DNA of 40,934 nucleotides. It comes from Bacillota bacterium. GTDB lineage: Bacteria; Bacillota; Clostridia; Oscillospirales; Oscillospiraceae. Positions within the stretch are counted from its first letter, which is position 1, and each line of letters opens with the position of its first letter. The stretch is taken from assembly GCA_029224785.1 (NCBI GenBank), contig JAQXVF010000029.1:1-40934 (forward strand), in the 5' to 3' direction. The translations under genes and the position numbers were made by a program. Positions 1 to 9,306 of the stretch are shown here, one piece after another. The notes beneath the pieces were generated by a model, which saw only the letters and a list, made by a program, of their open reading frames with translations, had not been told where the DNA came from and did not search any database.

Positions 1-3000
1 ACCGGCGATGGTATGGGCATCCTCGACGAGGCGAAGAACACGCTGGAGGAGATCGTCCGGGCTGACGGAACGGCAATCGAGGGCTACGATTACCAGGAAG
101 CGGCCGACACGCTGATGAATACCATGCAGGAGCTGATCGAAGCGGAGCTGGAGTATCAGGATCTGTTCGCCGTGCCTCTGCTGAAGCTCAGGTATCCCTT
201 CTATGGCATCATCTTCTTTGGCATCGACGTGGAGCTTGTGGGTCAGGCGGGTGTGGTCGCCACCTTCGGCGTAACCGTCACGGCGGAATACGGTCAGAAG
301 ATCGGCTTCAACTACAACTTCCTGAAGGCCAAGGGCGGCTCCTATAAGGAGAAGCTGGCCAGCGAGGTGACCACCGAAATCTATCTGATCGGCAAGATCG
401 GCGTGCGGGTGGGCATCGCCGTTACCCTCTCTGTCAGTATCCTTCATAAAGTAACGGTTTCCATCACAGGCTCGGTCTATGCCTATGTGGAGCTGGCAGG
501 CATGTTCATGTATACCTATGCCCTGTCGGCAGGAGGGGGCAATTATGCAGGCGCGCTATACCTGGAAGTGGGCATAGACATTGAAATCGAGCTGGGTCTC
601 GAGGTCGAGGTTTTCTTAATTGCCTATGAAAAGAACTGGACGCTCTGGAGCCACCGCTGGCCGCTGTACTCCGTGTCCCGTGGAATGACCATGAGCGTGG
701 TCCAGACCAGCGAGCTGAAGGATATGTGGGCAGTGGCTGCATCCGATTCCGATATCAAGACGAGCTTCACGATACCATATATCCCCATGAAGACATATGA
801 CATGCTCACTGCCTCCTGCACCGAAAACCAGCTTTTGTTTGAGAACCTGCAGAAGGGCAATGTCACCGCCAAGCTGACACTGGAGAATATCGTCATCAAC
901 GGAGAACCCGTTTCGTCCGACGACCCGCGCACAGGCGTGCTCTACGTCGGTGACGGCGAAAACGGCAAGCTCGGTGTGGTCTATGTGGATGAATTGGCGG
1001 CTGCCGCCAACAAGGTCACAAACTACGATTGCGATGTGGTGCTGACCTACGAGAACAAGAACAAGTCTGAGCTGATCAAGCGTCACCGGCAGGTGTTCCC
1101 GCTGTCCCGGGAGTTCAAGATGGCCACCACCATTGTCAATGTGGACATCGCCCTGTATGACTGGTGCGCCCATGCATGGGGCATTGAAGAAGCAGAATGG
1201 GACAACGACGTGGTGTTTGAAACAAACTTCGAAAATACCCACGTTCTTGGCTGCCCTGTGGAGCCCAGTGCTACCGGCATGATTGACCTGGATTTCGTGA
1301 TCGCCGCGGTGAAGGAGCAGTATCCCGAAATCGACGGCGCGGCGCTCTCCTGGTTCAATCCCACACTGAATCAGGTCAACCGCACCGTGCAGTACAGCAT
1401 CCCCCGCATCAGCAATATGTGCTACCTGACGCCCGAAAGCGACACCGTTCGCTATGACATTTTTGCAACCACCACGGAATACGACTTGACCTTCAACCTG
1501 TTCGCAAGCCGTTACCCCGGCTACACCGGTGAGATCACCTATATTATCGAAGCCCCCGAAATGCCTGCTGGCGTCGTATTTACGGTCAGCGGCAGTGACG
1601 AGGCGGAAACCATGACCTTTGCGCCCATGGAGGGCGAGGAAAACCGCTGGTCGCTGACCACGGACCGTTCCTCCTTCAACGGCAGCGAGCGCGCGATCAT
1701 GATGAGCCTGAACGGCGGCAATGCCGTTGCCAGCGGACTGACCGTCACCGGACGGGAGGATGAATCCGTGGTCGTGCTGACCCTGAGTGATCTTTCCAGC
1801 GCGCTCACCGTGGAATACGGGGAAGGCATTGCCACCTGGGAGATTGTGAGCCACAATCCTTCCGAGATGTCCGCCATCACTCCCGGCGAAAAGGTCACCC
1901 TCTCTGTGGGGCTGAAGGCCGGCTATGAGGGGCTGCGCCTCACTTCTGAGCCCGCAGGGCTGGAGTATTCCGTCAATGGCAGATATATCACCTTCACCAT
2001 GCCGTCCCACGATGTTACGGTTACCCTGCAGGGCGTGCGCTACTATCAGGCGAACTTCCTGTATAACTACGGTGACCTTGGCACCTACCGCAGTGTCGAT
2101 GTGGAGAAGGGCACCAGAATCCGCAAGCCCTCCGATCCCTTCGTTGAGGGACTGACCTTCGCAGGCTGGTACGATAATGCCGCCTGTGAGGGAGAACCCT
2201 TCAACTTTGACCGGTGGATGTTCAGCGATATCACCCTGTATGCCGACTGGCGGGTGAATGTTACCGTGGACCTGGGCGGCGCGCAGGGACAGGCGCTCTA
2301 TGTTGCTGACCGCCGGTATGATGAAATCGATGGAGAAAAAGTGGATATCATCGATTCCAAACTGGTATTCCCCGGCGATGAGAGCGAGTTCACCCAGTTC
2401 ACCTACGCTACCCAGAAGTTGGGCGAAACCGCGCTGGAAATCATTCTGCCCAACTATGACGGCTACGATTTCATGGGCTGGTATCTCACAGCCGATTTCT
2501 CGGACGAGTCGGTGGAGCCTGTGGATCCCACGGAATATGTGCTCACAGAAGGCGTGACCTTCTATGCCCGCTGGGAGAAGATCGCCGTTTTGACCTACGA
2601 GCTGAACTACGGCGAGCAGGAAGAACCTTACGCGATGATTCTGGAACATGTTGGTCTGCCGGTAGAGAATATTCCCGAAGACCCCCAACGCCAGCACTAC
2701 GAATTCCTTGGCTGGTTCCGCACGCAGGACGGCGGTGAATCCAACCGCGTTTCCCTCGATTCGTACCTTGTCGAGGACACCATGACGCTGTATGCAAGCT
2801 GGAAGCCCGTGGAGTATTCCATCATCTACGAGCTGAACGGCGGTGAGAACGCTTCGGGCAACCCTGTCTCCCACAACATTGAGAGCGAAAGGCTTTCCCT
2901 TTTCGCTCCCTTCCGCGAGGGCTATCGTTTCCTCGGATGGGATGTCTCTGGCATTGATGCGCTGGAAAGTGACAGGGACGGCGGGCTCTATATCCCCGCA

Positions 3001-6000
3001 GGCTCTGTGGGTGAAATCACCCTGACCGCCAACTGGGAGCCCATCATTTACTCCATCAGCATTGACCTTATCCGCGGAGAAACGGCTGAGCCCAATCCTT
3101 CGGAATACACCATTGAAAGCGAAGACATCGTACTGGTAAACCCCACGGCGGAAGGCTACGAATTCATCGGCTGGACGGGCACGGATCTTACCGAACCGAC
3201 CCTCACGGTGGTGATCCCTGCAGGCTCTGTGGGTGATCGCAGCTATCAGGCGAAATGGCTCACCAACGACCCCGTCGGCCGCATTGTGGCAATGGCGCTG
3301 GATGTTATCCCGGATTCCCACACCATGAACCTGAGTGATTTCACCGGTATCCAGGACATCGAGACCCTTGCCATGGAGCTGCTGGCTGCGGATGAAAAGT
3401 GCGCCGACTATATCGATCAGCTCTCCGTGGCGGTGGATCAGCTCTACGATCCGGATCAGGACGGCAACAGCCATCTCTACACGCTGAAGATCACTGTCTC
3501 CTTCACAGATGACAGCGGCGCGACCACCTCCGACAGCAAGGAGATGGAACTGACGGTTCTGAAGAACCCTGTGACCATCAGTGCGGAGCCGGTTTACACG
3601 GTGGGCGGCAGCTACATCCCCTACGGCACGAGTCTTTCCGATGTGGAGCTGACCGGCACAGCAACCTGCAACGGCGAAACCGTCACCGGCAGCTTCGCAT
3701 GGGAGGAAACCAACCTTGTGGCCCGGAGCGCCAACAACGGTCTGGAAGTGTACAAGGTCGTGTTTACCCCCGACGATACCGACAACTACAGCACGGCGGA
3801 TATTCTGATCGCTGTGGACACCCAGATCGGCTTGCAGCTCAGGCTGAACGTTGTGCCCGACTCCATCGAGTACATGGGACGCAAGCTGGATGTGAACAGC
3901 AGCACTGAGTGCGGCTTCTATGTAACCGATGCCGATACCGGCGCGAGAATCGACGGCGTGACCTTAAGCGTCACCGGCGCTGTGCTGGAGCAGTCCCGGC
4001 TTACACCCGGCACCGCCAACGTCTATCTGACGGAGGTTTCCGGCTGTACGATCACCGGCGATTTTGACCCGAATCTGTACGCCGTCGTCGGTACGACCGG
4101 CATGGATAACGGCGATACCGTTACCATTATCCGTGCGACCCCGGTCCTCAGCGGCACAACGGAATACAATGCCGCGCTTGGCAGCAACCTGAGCAGCATC
4201 GCGATTCAGATGACGGCCAGGAGCGCATACCAGAGCACTGTGGCAGGCAGCTTTGCTTGGGAAACTCCTTCCATCCGGCTCAATACCGCCGGCAGCTTCA
4301 CCTACAAGGTAGTCTTTACCCCCAGTGAGACGAGTAACTACACAACGTCCACCATCCAGGTGACGGTCAACGTGAGCAAGCAGAAAGTGGTTATTCCCAC
4401 AATCAACTCTGTGACCTACAACGGGACGCTTCAGAAGCCCAGCCTTTCCGATACCACCTACTACACGGTGGAGAGCAACAATGGCGGTACGGACGCGGGA
4501 GACTATACGGTCACGCTGAAGCTGAGAGATGCCGCCAACTACCTGTGGGCGGACGGCGATGAGAGCGCGACAAAGAACCTGACCTTCACCATCGAGAAGG
4601 CAGCGCTGCGTGTCAGCTCCGGGTATTCCGTCACCCCGCTGGGCTACGGCCAGCAGTTGGTAGGGGGGAAGGATATCCAAACTGACAAACGGTACAAGTC
4701 CGCCAGCGACATTATCAAAAATGCGAATGTTACCATTGCCTCCAACGGCACCGCGGTAGCAGGCTGGTGGGAGTGGACGGACGAAAACTATGTCGGAAAG
4801 ATCCTGAATGCCAGCTCCACGACCGACAACGCGGACTACGGCGACGGCTATCAGGTCATCGCGACCTTCCATCCCACTTCTCTCGACGAGAAGAACTTCG
4901 AAACGCTGGAGCAGCAATTCCTGGTGGAGATCGCCCGGGCAACACCCGATTTCACCAACTGCGGCCCTTACATCAAGGAGGGTGACATCTATATGCCCTC
5001 CGACAATGATCCGGTCGCCAGGCTGAGCTATTTCACCCCTGTCATGACAAAAAACCCCATCAATCCCAACACAGACCAGCCTGTTGCGGGTACGCTGAAA
5101 TGGGTAGCGGACAGCATCCCCCAGGTCACAACGACAAAGGCCAACGCGAAGTTCGTTCCCAGCGACCCGAAGAACTATAATTCGGGTCGCGAGGTGGAAG
5201 TCCCCTTGACGTACAAGGATAAATTGACCGTACACTTTGTGTCCGGCGATCCCTTCCTGTACAAGATCGTCGCTTGGAACCCCGGACCAACGAATAATGC
5301 CGACAGAACTTGGGACCCTGTAGGTGACGGAAGAATCCAGTTCATAATTGTCTTAAACGACGATACTATGGGTAAGATTTGTCCTTACCGCTTTACTGTT
5401 ACAGACTCGAAGGGTAACAAGATACTCCAAACCTCGTTCCCGGATTTCGATCCGTATACCCGAGAGCCAAAAATGGTGAGTGATCTTATAGGCCCGGCTG
5501 TCATGAAAACCGCTCCGGGAGTCGCCGCTACTGACGGTTCGTATGGCTATTATTATCTTACTCTCCCGGGGGACAAATACAGTCTCTGGAACTGCACGGA
5601 TATCAACGTCTATGTTCAGTTTGGTTCCATTGATGATAGTGGATGGAAAAATGTATGGGGTGGAAATGTCTACTATGAGGGCTTTACGTCCTACGAGCAG
5701 TATTGTTCCGGAGGATCGAGCTATAGCTTGCTGAACAGAAGCCTCGCTCCCACGACCACGATTGAGCAGGAAGTGGAGTCCACTACGGAACCCACCGAGG
5801 AGCCCACGACCATTCCGGTACCCGGCGAAATCGGTGATGTGGTCAGCATTCAGCCGAAGCAGGAGGCGCAGCAGTACGATGACCTGTGGGTGATTCCCCT
5901 GGAACAGGATCAGCAGACGGTGGAATTCCGGTGGGAGGTAAGTGAGCCTGCTTCCGAATATCTGGTGTACACGCTGGATGAATTCGGAAACCCCGAACTG

Positions 6001-6507
6001 ATCGCCCAGACCACCGACAGCAGCGTTTGCCTGCCGGTAGAGGATTATGAGGACGGCTGCATTACGCTGTACGTAGGCGCTGTTCTGGAAGACGGCAGCG
6101 TCACCTGGGGTGAGGCGCAGTTCGAGCTGATTCCCTTCGTCGAGGAAATCGACGAGCCGATTGTGGAACCGACCGAGGAACCCGCCATCGAGCCGACCGA
6201 GGAACCCACGGAGGAACCCGCCGTCGAGCTGACTGAGGAGCCCACCGAGGAACCCGCCGTCGAGCCGACCGAGGAACCCACGGAGGAACCCGCCGTCGAA
6301 CCGACCGAGGAATCCACGGAGGAACCCGCCGTCGAACTGACCGAGGAACCCGCGGAGGAACCCGCCGTCGAGCCGACTGAGGAAGTCACCACCGAACCCA
6401 CCGACGAACCCATGCCCGAGCCATCCCCGGAGCCGACGCCCGAGCCGGTTCCGGAACCGGCCCCCGAACCTGTTCAGGAGCCTCAGACCGCTGACAAAGC
6501 GGCCTGA
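1..6507 (+). CDS. Giant modular surface/extracellular protein, 5' end outside window
   Basis: The frame is open from base 1, so the ATG at base 13 is probably internal and the N-terminus, with any signal peptide, is missing; at least 2168 residues are visible. Numbering from the base-13 Met: residues 1-230 are a hydrophobic, Val/Gly/Tyr-rich beta-like region. About 677-1083 hold several InlB-type (Listeria-Bacteroides, Flg_new-like) repeats with recurrent FAGWY, FMGWY, FLGWF and FIGWT cores ending in YADW, YARW or YASW. About 1186-1530 hold MBG-like modules with VVFTPxxTxNY motifs. A lower-GC stretch follows, then an FN3-like part and a Pro/Glu/Thr tail from about 2052. I see no LPXTG motif and no C-terminal membrane anchor, so how it is held is unclear; the acidic Pro-rich tail may be a cell-wall spacer. 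InlB and MBG modules are typical of adhesins and wall proteins. A protease gene begins about 20 bases downstream. Function inferred only. Confidence 0.85.
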   Translation, partial: TGDGMGILDEAKNTLEEIVRADGTAIEGYDYQEAADTLMNTMQELIEAELEYQDLFAVPLLKLRYPFYGIIFFGIDVELVGQAGVVATFGVTVTAEYGQKIGFNYNFLKAKGGSYKEKLASEVTTEIYLIGKIGVRVGIAVTLSVSILHKVTVSITGSVYAYVELAGMFMYTYALSAGGGNYAGALYLEVGIDIEIELGLEVEVFLIAYEKNWTLWSHRWPLYSVSRGMTMSVVQTSELKDMWAVAASDSDIKTSFTIPYIPMKTYDMLTASCTENQLLFENLQKGNVTAKLTLENIVINGEPVSSDDPRTGVLYVGDGENGKLGVVYVDELAAAANKVTNYDCDVVLTYENKNKSELIKRHRQVFPLSREFKMATTIVNVDIALYDWCAHAWGIEEAEWDNDVVFETNFENTHVLGCPVEPSATGMIDLDFVIAAVKEQYPEIDGAALSWFNPTLNQVNRTVQYSIPRISNMCYLTPESDTVRYDIFATTTEYDLTFNLFASRYPGYTGEITYIIEAPEMPAGVVFTVSGSDEAETMTFAPMEGEENRWSLTTDRSSFNGSERAIMMSLNGGNAVASGLTVTGREDESVVVLTLSDLSSALTVEYGEGIATWEIVSHNPSEMSAITPGEKVTLSVGLKAGYEGLRLTSEPAGLEYSVNGRYITFTMPSHDVTVTLQGVRYYQANFLYNYGDLGTYRSVDVEKGTRIRKPSDPFVEGLTFAGWYDNAACEGEPFNFDRWMFSDITLYADWRVNVTVDLGGAQGQALYVADRRYDEIDGEKVDIIDSKLVFPGDESEFTQFTYATQKLGETALEIILPNYDGYDFMGWYLTADFSDESVEPVDPTEYVLTEGVTFYARWEKIAVLTYELNYGEQEEPYAMILEHVGLPVENIPEDPQRQHYEFLGWFRTQDGGESNRVSLDSYLVEDTMTLYASWKPVEYSIIYELNGGENASGNPVSHNIESERLSLFAPFREGYRFLGWDVSGIDALESDRDGGLYIPAGSVGEITLTANWEPIIYSISIDLIRGETAEPNPSEYTIESEDIVLVNPTAEGYEFIGWTGTDLTEPTLTVVIPAGSVGDRSYQAKWLTNDPVGRIVAMALDVIPDSHTMNLSDFTGIQDIETLAMELLAADEKCADYIDQLSVAVDQLYDPDQDGNSHLYTLKITVSFTDDSGATTSDSKEMELTVLKNPVTISAEPVYTVGGSYIPYGTSLSDVELTGTATCNGETVTGSFAWEETNLVARSANNGLEVYKVVFTPDDTDNYSTADILIAVDTQIGLQLRLNVVPDSIEYMGRKLDVNSSTECGFYVTDADTGARIDGVTLSVTGAVLEQSRLTPGTANVYLTEVSGCTITGDFDPNLYAVVGTTGMDNGDTVTIIRATPVLSGTTEYNAALGSNLSSIAIQMTARSAYQSTVAGSFAWETPSIRLNTAGSFTYKVVFTPSETSNYTTSTIQVTVNVSKQKVVIPTINSVTYNGTLQKPSLSDTTYYTVESNNGGTDAGDYTVTLKLRDAANYLWADGDESATKNLTFTIEKAALRVSSGYSVTPLGYGQQLVGGKDIQTDKRYKSASDIIKNANVTIASNGTAVAGWWEWTDENYVGKILNASSTTDNADYGDGYQVIATFHPTSLDEKNFETLEQQFLVEIARATPDFTNCGPYIKEGDIYMPSDNDPVARLSYFTPVMTKNPINPNTDQPVAGTLKWVADSIPQVTTTKANAKFVPSDPKNYNSGREVEVPLTYKDKLTVHFVSGDPFLYKIVAWNPGPTNNADRTWDPVGDGRIQFIIVLNDDTMGKICPYRFTVTDSKGNKILQTSFPDFDPYTREPKMVSDLIGPAVMKTAPGVAATDGSYGYYYLTLPGDKYSLWNCTDINVYVQFGSIDDSGWKNVWGGNVYYEGFTSYEQYCSGGSSYSLLNRSLAPTTTIEQEVESTTEPTEEPTTIPVPGEIGDVVSIQPKQEAQQYDDLWVIPLEQDQQTVEFRWEVSEPASEYLVYTLDEFGNPELIAQTTDSSVCLPVEDYEDGCITLYVGAVLEDGSVTWGEAQFELIPFVEEIDEPIVEPTEEPAIEPTEEPTEEPAVELTEEPTEEPAVEPTEEPTEEPAVEPTEESTEEPAVELTEEPAEEPAVEPTEEVTTEPTDEPMPEPSPEPTPEPVPEPAPEPVQEPQTADKAA
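6165..6478 (+). repeat. Pro/Glu/Thr-coding tandem repeats
   Basis: Degenerate DNA repeats encode units such as EPTEEPTEEPAV and variants (ELTEEP, EPTEES), then Pro-Glu dipeptides, at the end of the giant surface protein. Copies differ by point changes. Such tracts usually vary in copy number between strains and form extended acidic linkers. Confidence 0.85.
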
Positions 6508-6530
6508 GACCTCCCGGAATGGGAAACTGT

Positions 6531-7337
6531 ATGAAACGGACAATCATTGCCTGTGCCGGGATTGCGCTGACGCTGCTTGCAGTCATAACTGCTTTTGCGA
6601 TTTTCCTTCACAAGCCGGATAACACCGGGGAAGCGGACACCGCTGCCCCGGTCGTTACCGTTTGCATTCTGGACTCCGGCTGCAGCGGGGATCATTCCGC
6701 AGGAGAGAACTTCGTGGGCACCTCTGACGACCTGACAGATTCCATCGGCCACGGCACCCGGATCTGCTCTCTGGTGCGCGAGATTGCGCCGGAGGCGAAT
6801 GTGGTCATGCTGAAGTGCTTTGATTCTCAGGACACCGTCAACGAGGAGGCCGTTGTTGCCGCACTGTATGCCGCGGTGGACACCTACCATGCGGATGTCA
6901 TCAACATGAGCTGGACCCTGCCCAAGGAGAGTGAAGCCCTCCATGAAGCCATTGCCCATGCCCATGACCGTGGCGCAATCCTCGTAGCCTGCACCGGCAA
7001 CCTGAGTGTGAGCACCGGTCTGGGCACGGTGGCCTATCCCGCCGCATGGGACGAGGTCATCGGTGTTGCAGGCGTGGATCTGGATGGGACGGGAGCGCCG
7101 CAGACCAGCCTGTGGTATCTTTACGGGGAGGCCGTGGATTTCTGCGCCCGCAGCGACTGCGGCGAAGAGAAAGGCTCCTCCTATGCCGCCGCCCGGGTCT
7201 CCGGGCGGATCGCCGCCGCCCTTCAAGGCGGTGTGGAGCCATCGCAGATTTTCGAGCATCTCGCGGCTATGGCACAGGATATGGGTGACCCCGGATACGA
7301 TGACCGCTTCGGCTGGGGCTATCTGGAAATCCAATGA
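6531..7337 (+). CDS. Membrane-anchored or secreted subtilisin-family (S8) serine protease
   Basis: This encodes 268 residues. An in-frame ATG at 6519 is possible, but 6531 begins the more natural signal or anchor sequence (MKR then about 20 hydrophobic residues); neither start has a strong ribosome site. The S8 triad is readable, numbered from 6531: Asp48 in VCILDSG, His74 in GHGT, Ser217 in GSSYAAA (in place of the usual GTSxAAP). An ACTGN segment supplies the expected oxyanion Asn, and INMSW matches the conserved SLG-like strand. The catalytic domain starts almost straight after the hydrophobic segment, leaving no room for an I9-type propeptide, so the enzyme is compact. It lies about 20 bases downstream of the giant surface protein and may be co-transcribed and process or release it; that is inference. 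A terminator follows. Confidence 0.85.
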   Translation: MKRTIIACAGIALTLLAVITAFAIFLHKPDNTGEADTAAPVVTVCILDSGCSGDHSAGENFVGTSDDLTDSIGHGTRICSLVREIAPEANVVMLKCFDSQDTVNEEAVVAALYAAVDTYHADVINMSWTLPKESEALHEAIAHAHDRGAILVACTGNLSVSTGLGTVAYPAAWDEVIGVAGVDLDGTGAPQTSLWYLYGEAVDFCARSDCGEEKGSSYAAARVSGRIAAALQGGVEPSQIFEHLAAMAQDMGDPGYDDRFGWGYLEIQ

Positions 7338-7354
7338 TATCAAAACAAGCAATG

Positions 7355-7393
7355 GCGGAGAGCAACCAGGTGTGCTCTCCGCTGTTTCCTTTT
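7355..7393 (+). terminator. Intrinsic terminator after protease gene
   Basis: A perfect 10-bp stem (GCGGAGAGCA with TGCTCTCCGC, 8-base loop) is followed by a T-rich tract. It ends the surface protein/protease unit. Confidence 0.75.
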
Positions 7394-7446
7394 GCGAAAT
7401 GACAACCATGCAGTCGATTCCTTGTATGTTATACCGTTACCAGCAA

Positions 7447-7483
7447 GGTACCCCATAGGTCACAACTGTACCTATGGGGTACC
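7447..7483. repeat. Perfect 14-bp inverted repeat upstream of the sensor kinase
   Basis: GGTACCCCATAGGT (7447-7460) and its exact complement (7470-7483) enclose a 9-base loop. No T-run follows, so it is not a standard terminator. It lies in the 280-base gap before the two-component genes. It could be an operator or a leader-RNA structure; role unknown. Confidence 0.6.
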
Positions 7484-7532
7484 CGTCTTCTGGTGCCACA
7501 GCTTCTGCCCAACGGATGACCGGAAAACCTTA

Positions 7533-7544
7533 CAAAATCGAAAG
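7533..7544 (+). promoter_or_regulatory. Candidate regulator motif CAAAATCGAAAG, copy 1
   Basis: This 12-mer occurs identically at 13110-13121 upstream of the binding-protein gene of the same locus. A possible -10 (TATACT, 7586-7591) lies downstream without a clear -35. It is a candidate site for the YesN-type regulator encoded at 9307; inference from repetition and position only. Confidence 0.4.
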
Positions 7545-7617
7545 TGGATATTGGATTCTTTGATGAATTGCGGCGCTTCATGCGATATACTTAGAAGCGA
7601 AAGGCAGGAGAGGGAAC

Positions 7618-9303
7618 ATGGTGGGGAAAGAGAAAAAAACCAGCATCTCCAAGGTGTTTACGGTGTTTCAGATCGGCAGCCTGCTGATCCTTCTGCTGCT
7701 GATTTCTGCAAGCTATCTGATCCTGTACATTGCTCAGCGCCGCAGCTCGGAATTGGAGCGCACATATCAGATGCGTCTGGCGGTGGAAGAGATCGGAGAA
7801 CGGATGCATACCGTGGAATACCAGCTTAAGGACGTCAGAAAACAGATTGCAGAGGACTACAGCGGCTTGTGGTCGAAAAAAGATGGAGAGAAGTGCTTCG
7901 ACAAGCTGAAGCTGAACCGCCTGCTGGAAAGCAAGCTGATCCAGAATTCGGAAATGGATTTCCTTTTTGCCTTCCGTCCGGAGGATTTCATGGTGTTCCG
8001 AACCTGTGACGGCATCAGTATATTCGAAAGACTGGCCATGAAGGACTATCTGGAGAAGAATGCGGAGATCTTCCGAAAACTGGATAGTGACGGCAGCTGC
8101 TGCATTGTTTCCATGGGAGGAAAATCCTATTTTCTGGAATGTCTGTATTTCGCGTATGCGGATCTTTTTGTAGGAGCGGCAAGCCGGCAGGAGAAGTTCC
8201 TGGCAGAGGCCATCGATCTGTGTGACGGCAGCCAGGGCATCTGCACTCTTTCGGACCGGTTTGGACAGAGCTACACCTATCAGGGAACGGAAAGTCAGCA
8301 AAATACCGGCACCATTGCGGTGGAGGCCATCGACATCGGCGGCGGTCTGACCCTGAAGGCGGAATTCGACGTGAGCTTTCTGCATCTGATGCAGAAAAAC
8401 CTGATTTTGACGGTGCTCATGGGCCTGATCTGCTGTGGTGTCTACATCTATTTTATGAACCGCCTTCTGCACAACCGGATCATTCAGCCGGTGCAGGATG
8501 TTTCCGAGGCCCTGCAGGACCTGGGGGATCTGACCCAGCTTCGCCAGATTCCGGAAAAAGCCCAGGTGGAAGAGATCCACCATCTGGAAACTGTGGTCAA
8601 TACCCTTTTGCAGAATGTGGTGTACAGCCGGATGAAGCTGATATCCACGGAGCTTCAGAAGAAGAGTCAGGAGCTGCGAATGCTGCGGGCCCAGCTTCGT
8701 CCCCACTTCTTCCTCAACGCCATCACTACGGTGAGCACCATGACCTACCAGAACCGTGGAGAGGAGATCCGGGATTACCTGGTCAGACTTTCCTCCTTTT
8801 TGCGGTATATTATGAGCAGTGAAGATCCCATGGCACCCCTGGGGGAGGAACTGTCCAATTTAGAGAACTATTTCCGTTTACAGGAGATCCGCTATCCGGG
8901 CCGGGTGGTATGGTTCCGGGAAGACTCGGACCAGGTGTCGGACTTCCGGATTCCCCGGTATCTTCTGCTGACGGTTGGTGAAAACGCCATGAAATACGGT
9001 ATGCGTCCGGATGACATTCTGCAAATCCTGATACAGTGCCGGATCGAGGGAGACTGCGTGGTCATCACCATTGAGGACAACGGTCCGGGGTTTACTCCGG
9101 AACAGCTTCGATGGTATGACCAGCCGGAGCTTCCGGACAGCACCGAGGAGGTCCATATCGGCCTAAGCAACATCAAACGGACCCTATCCCTGCAATATGG
9201 AAGAACGGATTTGCTGCATTTGGAGCAGGCGGTGCCCTCCGGCGCGAAGATCGAGATCCGGATCCCCATGGAGCAGGGGGAAAGCACAGAAAAGGCAAGG
9301 TAA
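7618..9303 (+). CDS. YesM/LytS-type sensor histidine kinase
   Basis: This 561-residue membrane sensor kinase has a first membrane helix at about 18-41, an extracytoplasmic sensor of about 220 residues, and a second helix at about 261-280. A HAMP-like and coiled segment follows, then a His_kinase-family domain. The phosphorylated His is His363 in LRPHFFLNAI, and the ATPase domain has Asn456 in ENAMKYG plus an EDNGPGF G-box. This is the usual layout of kinases paired with AraC-type regulators for oligosaccharide uptake in Bacillota. The start has a good AGGAGAGGG ribosome site. The regulator gene starts four bases after the stop codon, so the two are co-translated partners. The ligand is unknown; from context, probably the imported glycan, perhaps sensed with the binding protein at 13194. 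Confidence 0.92.
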   Translation: MVGKEKKTSISKVFTVFQIGSLLILLLLISASYLILYIAQRRSSELERTYQMRLAVEEIGERMHTVEYQLKDVRKQIAEDYSGLWSKKDGEKCFDKLKLNRLLESKLIQNSEMDFLFAFRPEDFMVFRTCDGISIFERLAMKDYLEKNAEIFRKLDSDGSCCIVSMGGKSYFLECLYFAYADLFVGAASRQEKFLAEAIDLCDGSQGICTLSDRFGQSYTYQGTESQQNTGTIAVEAIDIGGGLTLKAEFDVSFLHLMQKNLILTVLMGLICCGVYIYFMNRLLHNRIIQPVQDVSEALQDLGDLTQLRQIPEKAQVEEIHHLETVVNTLLQNVVYSRMKLISTELQKKSQELRMLRAQLRPHFFLNAITTVSTMTYQNRGEEIRDYLVRLSSFLRYIMSSEDPMAPLGEELSNLENYFRLQEIRYPGRVVWFREDSDQVSDFRIPRYLLLTVGENAMKYGMRPDDILQILIQCRIEGDCVVITIEDNGPGFTPEQLRWYDQPELPDSTEEVHIGLSNIKRTLSLQYGRTDLLHLEQAVPSGAKIEIRIPMEQGESTEKAR

Positions 9304-9306
9304 GCG

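Noticed and set aside
616..3474. Long antisense open frame (952 codons) opposite the surface protein
   Set aside because: It mirrors a GC-rich coding gene in a codon-phase that avoids stops, has no ribosome site and no recognisable domains; the sense strand carries clear InlB repeats.
6165..6478. CRISPR-like repeat array
   Set aside because: The repeats are in frame, adjacent without spacers and encode a Pro/Glu/Thr tract.
5353..6543. Antisense frame with Gly/Phe/Leu repeats opposite the Pro/Glu/Thr tail
   Set aside because: The repeats are the complement of the sense repeats; no independent coding evidence.
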